Of a stretch of DNA of 59,695 nt, positions 25,836 through 34,326 are shown piece by piece; the stretch's first letter is position 1; each line of letters opens with the position of its first letter. This stretch comes from Lachnoanaerobaculum orale (lineage in GTDB: Bacteria > Bacillota > Clostridia > Lachnospirales > Lachnospiraceae), in NCBI RefSeq assembly GCF_003862485.1, contig NZ_RRCM01000001.1, forward strand, positions 1,621,995-1,681,689, written 5' to 3'. The translations under genes were made by a program, and so were the position numbers. The notes under the pieces were generated by a model that made no database searches, was not told where the DNA came from, and saw nothing but the letters and a program-made list of their open reading frames with translations.

Positions 25836-27435
25836 ATATAGGTCCTTTATTTAATACCAAAACATCCTTCTCACAAAGAACAGTTTCTCCGTTTGGAATG
25901 ATAAACTCATCTCCTCTTATTATAAGCATTACAAGTCCCTCAAGCTCATCTGAAAGTTTCGCCAAAGTATTGCCCTTTGTAAGTATTTTCTTTGTGACCA
26001 CCTGCTCCACAATACTGTAGTTCTCCTCAAAATCTATGGATTTTGCCGCAAGCACAACGGTGTCTCCATATTTTAAAACAGTCTGACCGTTCGGTACTAT
26101 ATCCTCTCCGTCCCGCTTTACCAAAACCAGCAATGTATCCGGAGGAAAGTTTATCTCACTTATGCTCTTGTTACACCATCCCTGCTCACCGTTTAAAGTC
26201 AACTGTATAAATTCAATAGGTATCTCTTCTCCCGCATAGTCTGAAAAGGTTTTCATAACATCACAGGTCTCATCAATCATATCAAGCTTCTTTGACATAA
26301 AGGGCAGAAGGCTTCCCTGTAGTGATATTGAGAACAATACTATAAAGAATACATTATTGAAAACATCATAGTTTGCATTTGTACTTAAAAGTGCGGCAAT
26401 TGCAAAAACTATGGACGAAGCCCCTCTAAAGCCTGACCATGAAACCAAAAACACCTGATTCCATTTAGACTTAAACGGCTTTAAAATCAAAGCAATTACA
26501 AGCGGTCTTACAATAAATGTAATAAAAAGTGCAAGTATAAGTCCTGTGCCCGCAACTCTCAAAAGCTGTGTAGGATATGACAAAAGTCCAAGTAAAAAGA
26601 AAATCAAAATCTGCATTATACCTGTAATACCGTCAAAGAAAGGTACAAGTTCTTTCTTGCCTCTGATATCCGAATTTCCAAGTATAATACCCGTGATATA
26701 TACACTCAAATACCCGTTGCCTCCAAGTACATTAGGCAGTGCATAAGAAAGCAATGCCACCGCAATTATCAGTACCATATTAAAGCCGGGAGTATGAATG
26801 ATAAATTTGTTTATAAAATATCTGAATATAAGCGCAATTAAAACTCCGCACAAGACCCCTAGAAATAATTGTAAAAACAACATACTAAAGATATCAAAAG
26901 GCGTAATACCTCCTGCAATTATCTTTATCACTATCATTGTAATCATATATGCAAAGGGGTCGTTACTTCCGCTCTCCACTTCCAATATGGATGCTGTGTT
27001 ATCCTTCAGATTCAAATGTCTGTCACGGAGTATTGAAAACACACTTGCAGCATCTGTGGAGGAGATAACGGCTCCTATAAGCATACTGTTTATCCAAGAA
27101 AACCTTAGAATATAATGTCCGAATAATGCCACAAAGACCGAGGTCAAAAGCACTCCGACACTTGAAAGCAGTCCCGCCTTCAGTGCAATGGGCTTTGCCT
27201 CGTTTATATTGGTTCCGAAGCCGCCGTAAAACATTATAAAAATCAGTGCAAACGAACATATTGTCTCCGCCTGCTTAAAGTCGTCAAATTTAATTTTAAA
27301 AATACCGTCGGATCCGAAAACCATTCCAAGCAAAATAAATGCAAGCAGAACAGGTACACCTATTTTGCTGGAAATGATATTTAACATTATACAAAGCAGT
27401 ATAATGACCGACATCATAAGCAGCATAGTATTCAT
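25834..27435 (-). CDS. Potassium/proton antiporter, CPA family with RCK_C domain
   Basis: A 533-aa protein. Residues 1-390 form a Na+/H+-exchanger-like domain of about 12 segments with 'GSDGIFKIKFDDF', 'SSTDAASVFSILRDRHLNL' (conserved Asp) and 'ESGSNDPFAYM' (Asn-Asp/ND motif of the ion site). Residues 400-533 hold two TrkA-C/RCK_C-type repeats ('DTLLVLVKRDGEDIVPNGQT', 'MLIIRGDEFIIPNGETVL') that bind a nucleotide or ion signal. This is the NhaP2/CvrA (COG3263) layout, a K+/H+ antiporter. It is 2 bp after the HisI-like gene. Confidence 0.85.
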   Translation of the reverse strand: MNTMLLMMSVIILLCIMLNIISSKIGVPVLLAFILLGMVFGSDGIFKIKFDDFKQAETICSFALIFIMFYGGFGTNINEAKPIALKAGLLSSVGVLLTSVFVALFGHYILRFSWINSMLIGAVISSTDAASVFSILRDRHLNLKDNTASILEVESGSNDPFAYMITMIVIKIIAGGITPFDIFSMLFLQLFLGVLCGVLIALIFRYFINKFIIHTPGFNMVLIIAVALLSYALPNVLGGNGYLSVYITGIILGNSDIRGKKELVPFFDGITGIMQILIFFLLGLLSYPTQLLRVAGTGLILALFITFIVRPLVIALILKPFKSKWNQVFLVSWSGFRGASSIVFAIAALLSTNANYDVFNNVFFIVLFSISLQGSLLPFMSKKLDMIDETCDVMKTFSDYAGEEIPIEFIQLTLNGEQGWCNKSISEINFPPDTLLVLVKRDGEDIVPNGQTVLKYGDTVVLAAKSIDFEENYSIVEQVVTKKILTKGNTLAKLSDELEGLVMLIIRGDEFIIPNGETVLCEKDVLVLNKGPI

Positions 27436-27437
27436 AA

Positions 27438-27803
27438 CTATATTTCCTCTATATCATTGAAAAAACAACTCTTTTTACCGTCACCGCATATAGGTGCCAC
27501 AGAGTAGACCTTTACCAAAAGCGCATCCTTTTCCCCGTTCAAAAACAGTTCTCTGACATATTGATAGTTGCCGTACTTTTTACCCTTTACTATTGACCTG
27601 TTGTGTATATCTGAAAAATAAGTAAACAGACCTGTAGATAGCGTCTTATTCCATGCATCTTCATTCATATGTGTATATAATAAAACGGAGTTGTCTACAA
27701 AGTCCTGAACAATAACAGGGAGCAAACCTTTATGATTGAGCTTTAAGTCTTTCCACTCAAAATTTGTTTTTCCGCTGTAAATTCTGGCATCAATATGTTT
27801 CAT
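27438..27803 (-). CDS. HisI-like (phosphoribosyl-AMP cyclohydrolase fold) protein with a degraded metal site
   Basis: A 121-aa protein that follows the whole HisI pattern: 'GLLPVIVQDF', 'LLYTHMNEDAWNKTLSTG', 'TYFSDIHNRSIVKGKKYGN', 'APICGDGKKSCF'. In true HisI the metal sites are a DxDxD with an inner Cys ('DCDxD'), a Cys-His and a Cys. Here DCDxD has become NGEKD (residues 89-93), CH has become CG (106-107), and only Cys106, Cys113 and Asp93 remain. No other his gene is nearby; it is grouped with recU and an antiporter gene. It is probably not a histidine-pathway enzyme; the role is unknown. Confidence 0.7.
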   Translation of the reverse strand: MKHIDARIYSGKTNFEWKDLKLNHKGLLPVIVQDFVDNSVLLYTHMNEDAWNKTLSTGLFTYFSDIHNRSIVKGKKYGNYQYVRELFLNGEKDALLVKVYSVAPICGDGKKSCFFNDIEEI

Positions 27804-27814
27804 AAATCTCTCCT

Positions 27815-28345
27815 TTACCTGTCCAAAAGATATAAACTCAGACTTTCAAGATAATGCACGATAATATCGCCTTTTTTGGGTATCTCATATTCTAAGTTCA
27901 ACTCTTCAAATTTAAAACTCTTTTTTCCGCCTGCATACATCCTGTCCATAAATACTCTCAAATCACTTAGAGGCACATACATAATCTTATCAAGTGACTT
28001 GAAAAATATAATTAAAAAGGCTATACCGCCCTGCTTTTCAAACTCACACATAAATTTAAACTGATGTTCATGTACATTTGCCAAAGAAAAGCTTTCAGCA
28101 GCACATTCCTTGGCATCAAAGCATACAGGCAACCCCTGCACCGCTCCGATATAGTCCACAGTTGACTTCTTATCAAAGTATGCCAATGTGATATGCCTTG
28201 TACTCTTGTCAATATCAATCGGTGTGATGGGAGTAGGTATCTTTTGAATCAGTGCAAGCCCAGCTTCTCTGTACTTTTCATTGGAGTAGTTTATATACTC
28301 TTCAAGCGCGGAGCCTCTAAGACCTCTTGTCTTCCAAGTTCCCAT
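27815..28345 (-). CDS. recU: RecU-like Holliday junction resolvase
   Basis: A 176-aa protein matching RecU from the first residues: 'MGTWKTRGLRGSALEEYIN', then 'YREAGLALIQKIPTPI' and 'STVDYIGAVQGLPVCFDAKE', which carries the catalytic Asp and the E-x-K-like DAK of the PD-(D/E)XK fold. RecU cuts Holliday junctions in recombination and repair in Firmicutes. The usual partner ponA/pbp1 is not adjacent; here it overlaps the RluA-type gene by 29 bp and precedes the HisI-like gene. AGGTGA lies 7 bp before the ATG. Confidence 0.85.
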   Translation of the reverse strand: MGTWKTRGLRGSALEEYINYSNEKYREAGLALIQKIPTPITPIDIDKSTRHITLAYFDKKSTVDYIGAVQGLPVCFDAKECAAESFSLANVHEHQFKFMCEFEKQGGIAFLIIFFKSLDKIMYVPLSDLRVFMDRMYAGGKKSFKFEELNLEYEIPKKGDIIVHYLESLSLYLLDR

Positions 28346-29330
28346 CTCCTATCACCTTTCTGAAATCACTGTTATACTCGGCCACAAAACACTTTCCCTT
28401 TAGAGCTTTGAAAGTCTTTGTATCCGATATATCCACATTTTCGTATATGAGTTTATATGAATGCAGCATTTGCCATTTTATTCCGTATTTTTTCTTATAG
28501 GCTTCATTTACCGACCTGTTGCCGTACTTGAAATCACCTATTATAGGATGTGATATACTTGCCAGATGCGCCCTTATCTGATGTGTCTTTCCTGTAATCA
28601 GCTTTACTGACAGTAAAGTGGCATCATCAAAATATTCTATAGGCTCATACTCTGTCTGTATATAATCCGCTTTTTCAAACTCGACATTTTTTATAATTAC
28701 CTTATTGGTCTTTTCATCCTTATAAAGCCATCCGGATATTGCACTTTTTTTACTTACTTTCCCCTTTACTAAAGCCAAATAAAACTTTTTTACCGACTTT
28801 GTCTTTATCAGTTCATTATTTACTCTAAGTCCTTCCAATGTCTTGCCGCATACCAAAAGTCCTGAGGTGTTCCTGTCAAGTCTGTTGCAAATAGACGGCT
28901 TAAAGGTATTCAAAGCTGTCTCATCAAAGTTAAGATATTCCAAAAGCAAATCATTTACAGATACATCATTTGCCTGTGCCTTTTGTGACAACAAACCTGC
29001 CGGCTTATTTATAATTACAGTGTTTTCATCTTCATATACTATATATGACTTGAATGTAGCCGCCTTATTATCTGTATTTTCAGCCTTAACCGTCTGTGAA
29101 ATATTTTTCTTTCCGGTAAGTTTTTCAAAGCTTTCATCTGAAAACCAAAGTTTGATACTTGAACCGGGTACAAGCCTCTCCTTACCGTCAGCTTTCTTAT
29201 CATCCAGTGTAATATTTTTCTTTCTGAGCATCTTAAAGATAAAGCTTGCATTTGCATTTACAAATATCTTTTCCAACACTCTGTCAAGCCTCTGACCGCT
29301 TTCATTCTTTCCTACAATTATCTCAACCAT
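28317..29330 (-). CDS. RluA family pseudouridine synthase (RluC/D-like)
   Basis: A 337-aa enzyme with an N-terminal S4-type RNA-binding domain ('GQRLDRVLEKIFVNANASFI') and the catalytic motif II 'ICNRLDRNTSGLLVCGKT' (Asp in RLDR), followed by 'LITGKTHQIRAHLASISHPI'. It isomerises uridines in rRNA, probably 23S. Lys-rich spacing of 30 residues between S4 and the catalytic domain is normal for the family. Its end overlaps the recU-like gene by 29 bp and its start abuts the 179-aa membrane protein gene. Confidence 0.85.
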   Translation of the reverse strand: MVEIIVGKNESGQRLDRVLEKIFVNANASFIFKMLRKKNITLDDKKADGKERLVPGSSIKLWFSDESFEKLTGKKNISQTVKAENTDNKAATFKSYIVYEDENTVIINKPAGLLSQKAQANDVSVNDLLLEYLNFDETALNTFKPSICNRLDRNTSGLLVCGKTLEGLRVNNELIKTKSVKKFYLALVKGKVSKKSAISGWLYKDEKTNKVIIKNVEFEKADYIQTEYEPIEYFDDATLLSVKLITGKTHQIRAHLASISHPIIGDFKYGNRSVNEAYKKKYGIKWQMLHSYKLIYENVDISDTKTFKALKGKCFVAEYNSDFRKVIGDGNLEDKRS

Positions 29331-29869
29331 TATACCGACAGGCTTTTTAAGATTGCCCTAATCTCATTTAATTTATTGTTCTCTTCATTCTGTGAGGCTT
29401 TTATAAACTTTTTTAATTCATTTATACTTTCACAGACCTTTACATTCACACTTATTCCCCCAAGTTTCATTCTCTCTTTTATAAAGTCTTCGGTTTTTCT
29501 TTTGTCCGCCTTATTTGAAAGAACAGAAAATATCTTCTCTCCGTCAATATATATGATATCAAGAGGCATAACCTGTTCCTTCATAGTGAGGATAATGTCA
29601 AATAAAAAATGCTTATCCTCCAAATACGGTTTTACAAGGTCGTATTCACATGACCTGTACTTAAACACTACCAAAAAAGGCGATAAAAGATTTGCCATAG
29701 GCAGTACCATAAGTATGGATGACACCAAAAGAATCCTCGACATATTTTCTTTAGTATGCTTTGAAGCTATAAAAAGTACCAAAATAACGATAATAAAGAA
29801 TCCTATCATTATCCCGTTTTTTATCTTGAAGTACTTTCTATATCCGTACTCACCTTTTTTCTTTATCAT
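29330..29869 (-). CDS. Membrane protein of unknown function, 179 aa
   Basis: Two adjacent N-terminal membrane segments ('IMIGFFIIVILVLFIASKH' and 'ILLVSSILMVLPMANLLSPF') are followed by a cytosolic domain of about 110 residues with no recognised motif. It is fully embedded in an operon: 4-bp overlap with the HAD gene upstream and 1-bp overlap with the RluA gene downstream. The function cannot be inferred. Confidence 0.65.
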   Translation of the reverse strand: MIKKKGEYGYRKYFKIKNGIMIGFFIIVILVLFIASKHTKENMSRILLVSSILMVLPMANLLSPFLVVFKYRSCEYDLVKPYLEDKHFLFDIILTMKEQVMPLDIIYIDGEKIFSVLSNKADKRKTEDFIKERMKLGGISVNVKVCESINELKKFIKASQNEENNKLNEIRAILKSLSV

Positions 29870-30510
29870 ATCAACTCACTGTAGTCTACTATATAGTAGT
29901 CTGACAACTCCTTTTTCTTTTGTCTGACTTCCTTGGTAAAATCATCTTCAATTGCACAAACTTTCATACCTGCCGACTTACCTGATATTATACCTGCCAC
30001 AACATCTTCAAATACAAGGCAGTTTTTCGGCTCCACATTAAGAAGCTTTGCAGTGGTAAGGTACACATCAGGTGCAGGCTTACCTCTTTTTACTTCATCA
30101 GATGTGGTGATTACCTCAAAGAAATCTTTCATATTTAAGGATTCCAAGACCGCATCCACCATTGACCTGTTATTGCTTGTCGCAATCCCCATCCTGATGC
30201 CTTTTGACCTTAAATGCTCCAAAAACTTTTTGCAACCGGGCTTTTCCTTAACCTCATACTTATACTTATCATATGCCATATCCTCCCAGTCCTTACATAT
30301 CTTTTCGACACTGTCCGATATACCGAACTTATTTTTGAAGTATACGGCTGTCTCATGAAAGCTGATACCGTCTATCTCATTTTTTAAATTGTCATCATAT
30401 TCAATCCCGAATCTGCCAAGATACTCCCTGTCTATGTCGGGCCACATCCACATAGAGTCCACCAAAGTACCGTCCAGATCGAATATGCACGCTTTAATGT
30501 TCTTTATCAT
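29866..30510 (-). CDS. HAD superfamily phosphatase (beta-phosphoglucomutase/Gph-like)
   Basis: A 214-aa protein with all HAD motifs: I 'CIFDLDGTLVDS' (nucleophile Asp), II 'IATSNN' (Thr/Ser), III Lys in 'RGKPAPDVY', and IV 'CLVFEDVVAGIISGKSAGM'. The alpha-helical C1 cap after motif I places it with phosphoglycolate phosphatase and beta-phosphoglucomutase. The substrate is unknown. It lies 7 bp after the large helicase gene. Confidence 0.85.
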   Translation of the reverse strand: MIKNIKACIFDLDGTLVDSMWMWPDIDREYLGRFGIEYDDNLKNEIDGISFHETAVYFKNKFGISDSVEKICKDWEDMAYDKYKYEVKEKPGCKKFLEHLRSKGIRMGIATSNNRSMVDAVLESLNMKDFFEVITTSDEVKRGKPAPDVYLTTAKLLNVEPKNCLVFEDVVAGIISGKSAGMKVCAIEDDFTKEVRQKKKELSDYYIVDYSELI

Positions 30511-30517
30511 AATTTAC

Positions 30518-33500
30518 CTAATCCGTTATTTCATCTACCAACTCGGGATGTTCATTACCGTACTCTGTAATAACATTATTTACCTTGGTTATAACATCAC
30601 TTCCCAAGCTTTTATATAACTTTCTGTCACCAATTATATAAAATTCTTTTTTAGCTCTTGTAGCGGCAACATTCATCATATTTGCCTCATTTACAGCCCA
30701 AGTTGCCGCTCCTTTACTGTTTGTATCTGCACCAAGTACCATAAAAACAATAGGCGCTTCCTTACCCTGGAATGTATGTATAGTTCCTATATTTGTTACC
30801 TTACCTTTTTCTTTTCTTGTAAAACCTATTTCATTAAGTTTTATTCCAAGCTTATAAGCAACATTTTTAAAAGGTGAAATTATATAAACAGTATCACTTT
30901 CATTTTTATCGATTATTTTAGGGTCTTTTTCAATCATTGATTTTATCTTTTTTAAAAGGAAATCCCCCTGCTCCTCGACATACTTGTTTACGGCCTTGCC
31001 GGCTATATCATACCACCCTGTTTTGCCATAACCTTCCTTGCCCTGAACCATAAGATTATTATATGAGATTGCATTTGAAATGGTAAACATAGGATATTTA
31101 CAGCGCCTGTGTACCCAAAGTGGAATACCTATCCATGAATCCTCTTCCTCTTCCCCTTTTGTATAAAAACCGTATTGACTTGCGGCATCCACCAAAGTCT
31201 GTACTGAAGCCGATTCTGACAAGTATTTCTCACTTACATTATAGCTTTTTGAAAGCAATGCAAGCAGACCTCCGTCCAAGGTAAGTACAGGCTTTATTTG
31301 GAAAGGATCTCCCACTACCATAATATTCTTGCTTCTAAATATTGCACCCACTGCTGCCTGTGGGAGAGCCTGTCCAGCCTCATCTACAAAAGTATGTCCC
31401 AGTACATTTTCATCAATGTTTTTTAACATTCTTGAGAAACTGGCAAAGGTTGAACTTATAACCGGAATACACAGATTTATCCAATTCCATGCAATATTTA
31501 TCAGTTTCTTATTTTTTTCTACAGAGTTTTTCTGATGTTTCCATATATTTATAGCGGCATTGAGATTTTTTCTGTTTTCATACAAAAACTCTTTTCTTAC
31601 TTGCAATGCCAACACAAAAAGCTTTGACTGTTCAATCCTATAGTTTTTATCAAACCATGGATTTGACATCTGTAAGCTGTCATAATCTTTCTCAAAATCA
31701 AGTACTCTGTCAAAAACTCCTTTATCCGATTCAAAAGCTTCTATTATACCGTTATACTTTGCTTTTTGTTTTTCCCTTTGTTGCTTTAAAGATTCATACT
31801 TTACAATATCTTCATCCAATCTATGCTTATAGGCGTCAATATCTCTCTTAAGACTGTTAGCTCTGTTTTGAAGTTCAATTTCAGTTTTTCTGAGTATCTC
31901 ATCTTCATCTACAAGCTTTTGTAATCTGTTTAATAGCTCATTTACTTCATCTTCAACAGCCTTATTTTTATTGCTGTTAAACAGCCTGTCCAAAAATCCT
32001 CCCTTTTGACTTCTTTTCAGTTCAACCAACATCTTTTGATTTGAAATACTGTTTGCCAAATCCACCCTCTGAGCCCTTATACTGCCAAGTTTACCTGTAA
32101 CTTCATCAATATCCGCTCTGTTTTTTTCAACAGCTTTTTCATACTCAAGCTTTTCAGCTTCTATTTTTGCTCTTTCGGCTTTTTCTTTTTCAGATGTATT
32201 ATTATCAATATTTTGCTTTGCGTTCTTATAGTCTGCATACTTCTTTTGTAAATTCAGGGCATCACTTCGCAAATCGGACACATACTCATATTGCTTTTTA
32301 AATTTATTATAAATCTCACTGTCGGACTTATATTCTTCATTCAGATAGTTGAAAATGCATTCTATTTTATTCAATATATTTGTCATATTTTCAGCCTTAC
32401 CGCCTTCAAGAGAGAAAGTACCCCAAAACCTTTCTTCTTTCATATCTGCATTGGCTATATCTTTGAAATAATCCGCCTTTTCAAGTTCAGACAATATATC
32501 ATCATCAATTCCCTCCTTTAGCGGAAGTTCATTTACAATATTTTGAACGGCACCGTTATTGGAACTTGCAACCACAATATTATTTTCTGCGATTTTATCT
32601 GTCAGTACTCCTATTGAAGCATTTTCGCCATAATATATAGTGTCTTTACTTCCCTTTATATACTTTGATGTTAGTAAGCATATATCATGTGCCTGTTTAA
32701 CAACCAATTCCGCAAATATATCTTTTAAAAGTGTAGTCTTTCCTGTTCCCGGAGGACCGTTTACACTTCTCATATTGCTGTTGTCATATCCTATTGTCAA
32801 GTTTACAGCTACCTGTTGCATAAATGAAAGTGCAAACTCTGTTTTACTTGGGAATCTTCCAAGCGGATAATTTTGCGGCTCCAATATCTTTTCAAACACA
32901 GATTGATTATAGTTTGGAGAGTCATTTTTACTGTCCAAATTTATCCTGTCTTTTATATTACCGCCTGTCAAATATCTTTTAAGATTTGTATTATCAATTT
33001 CCTTTGCCTTATTGAGGTCTTCAATAAAGAAAGAGTGCAAATTTGTTGCTTCCGTTTCAATATTACTCAGTGTCTTTACACGACAATTCTCTATATCAAT
33101 GTTGTACTCATTTAACAAAGCATTTAAGGCATTATCAAATTTCTCCGGATCATCCTCACTGTCTTCAAATCTTTTGATTGTCTTTTCCTTGAATTTCTCT
33201 TCAAATTCCTGAAAATCAGACTTACTCGGTACATCCTGCAGATATCTCATATATCCGCTACAGGTAAAAAAGATATTATCACTTATAAAATTTATATTTT
33301 TATCAAAATACAACGCGATACTGAATTTTTTACCATAATTTATATCACTCTGTGTTTTTGCCACTCCGTATTTCTCTCTGAGAAATTCTACCACCTCACC
33401 AAATTCAAAGATATCCAAATACAGTACAAGACCGGAATTTTTATATCTATACTCTACTGAACTTTCCATCAGGGTTTGAAAATATTTTTTATATTTTTTA

Positions 33501-33631
33501 TCAGTCAAATCATTCAGTAATAAAACTTTTCTATCATTTATGTTGATTTCACCCTCTGATAAATGTTCCACCATAATCCAAGCATCTAAAATGTCGTTTG
33601 TATTATCAATTGTACCTCTACGCCTTATCAT
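30518..33631 (-). CDS. Superfamily 1 helicase, UPF1/Dna2-like (AAA_11/AAA_12), 1037 aa
   Basis: Helicase motifs in order: Walker A 'NGPPGTGKTTLLKD' at about residue 290, motif II 'TFVDEAGQALPQAA' at about 747, motif III 'MVVGDPFQIKPV', motif V region 'TIHTFQGKEAPIVFMVLGAD' and motif VI 'NVAATRAKKEFYIIGD'. Between motifs I and II lies a long coiled-coil insertion (about 420-650) rich in Lys and Glu. The N-terminal 280 residues have no recognised domain. It should translocate on DNA or RNA with ATP. The role is unknown; similar large helicases occur both as housekeeping factors and in defence islands. Its start overlaps the end of the RsuA-like gene by 4 bp. Confidence 0.75.
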   Translation of the reverse strand: MIRRRGTIDNTNDILDAWIMVEHLSEGEININDRKVLLLNDLTDKKYKKYFQTLMESSVEYRYKNSGLVLYLDIFEFGEVVEFLREKYGVAKTQSDINYGKKFSIALYFDKNINFISDNIFFTCSGYMRYLQDVPSKSDFQEFEEKFKEKTIKRFEDSEDDPEKFDNALNALLNEYNIDIENCRVKTLSNIETEATNLHSFFIEDLNKAKEIDNTNLKRYLTGGNIKDRINLDSKNDSPNYNQSVFEKILEPQNYPLGRFPSKTEFALSFMQQVAVNLTIGYDNSNMRSVNGPPGTGKTTLLKDIFAELVVKQAHDICLLTSKYIKGSKDTIYYGENASIGVLTDKIAENNIVVASSNNGAVQNIVNELPLKEGIDDDILSELEKADYFKDIANADMKEERFWGTFSLEGGKAENMTNILNKIECIFNYLNEEYKSDSEIYNKFKKQYEYVSDLRSDALNLQKKYADYKNAKQNIDNNTSEKEKAERAKIEAEKLEYEKAVEKNRADIDEVTGKLGSIRAQRVDLANSISNQKMLVELKRSQKGGFLDRLFNSNKNKAVEDEVNELLNRLQKLVDEDEILRKTEIELQNRANSLKRDIDAYKHRLDEDIVKYESLKQQREKQKAKYNGIIEAFESDKGVFDRVLDFEKDYDSLQMSNPWFDKNYRIEQSKLFVLALQVRKEFLYENRKNLNAAINIWKHQKNSVEKNKKLINIAWNWINLCIPVISSTFASFSRMLKNIDENVLGHTFVDEAGQALPQAAVGAIFRSKNIMVVGDPFQIKPVLTLDGGLLALLSKSYNVSEKYLSESASVQTLVDAASQYGFYTKGEEEEDSWIGIPLWVHRRCKYPMFTISNAISYNNLMVQGKEGYGKTGWYDIAGKAVNKYVEEQGDFLLKKIKSMIEKDPKIIDKNESDTVYIISPFKNVAYKLGIKLNEIGFTRKEKGKVTNIGTIHTFQGKEAPIVFMVLGADTNSKGAATWAVNEANMMNVAATRAKKEFYIIGDRKLYKSLGSDVITKVNNVITEYGNEHPELVDEITD

Positions 33632-34326
33632 ACCAACTTCTCCACCTCTTCCTCAGTTATTTTCCTGCTCTCACCCTTTTTGAGGTTCAAATCGTCAAGG
33701 TTCAGCCCTCCGAAGGCAATTCTTTTAAGATATGTCACTTCACCTCCAAGAGCTTTTATCATTCTCTTTACCTGATGATACTTGCCCTCATGTATGGTAA
33801 GTTTTACCTCATCACTTGATAGAATTTCAAGCTTTGCAGGCTTTGAAACCTCGCCCTCACCTATATCAAGTCCTTTAGCCGTACACTCTATGGCGTCATC
33901 TGCTAAAGTACCGTCAAATTTTGCATAATATATCTTATCCACATGAGATGCAGGCGATACCAGCCTGTGATTTAGCGCCCCGTCATTTGTCAAAATCAAA
34001 AGTCCTTCCGTATCAAGGTCAAGTCTGCCCACAGGCACAATGTTTTTCCTGTCTGAATCGATAAGCTCCATAACAGTTTTGTGTACATTGTCCTTAGTCG
34101 CACAGACATATCCTGCAGGCTTATACAGTACATAGGTCTCAAACTCTTCCACAACCACCTGCCTGCCTTCAAAATACAGCTTATCTCTTTCACTGTCTAT
34201 CTTTTCATCAGCCTTTTTTATAACTTTGTCATTTATTCTTATCTTGCCTGCTTTAGCATATTTTTTGATTTCACTGCGGCTGCCGAAGCCAAGCTCTGAC
34301 ATAATCTTATCCACTCTGACAACCAT
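33628..34326 (-). CDS. RsuA family pseudouridine synthase
   Basis: A 232-aa enzyme: N-terminal S4 domain ('VDKIMSELGFGSRSEIKKYA') and catalytic motif 'VGRLDLDTEGLLILTNDG' (Asp in RLDLD) of the RsuA/RluB group, which modifies 16S (U516-type) or 23S rRNA. The start at 34326 shares TAATG with the stop of the m5C methyltransferase gene, so the two are translationally coupled. It ends with a 4-bp overlap into the helicase gene. Confidence 0.85.
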   Translation of the reverse strand: MVVRVDKIMSELGFGSRSEIKKYAKAGKIRINDKVIKKADEKIDSERDKLYFEGRQVVVEEFETYVLYKPAGYVCATKDNVHKTVMELIDSDRKNIVPVGRLDLDTEGLLILTNDGALNHRLVSPASHVDKIYYAKFDGTLADDAIECTAKGLDIGEGEVSKPAKLEILSSDEVKLTIHEGKYHQVKRMIKALGGEVTYLKRIAFGGLNLDDLNLKKGESRKITEEEVEKLV

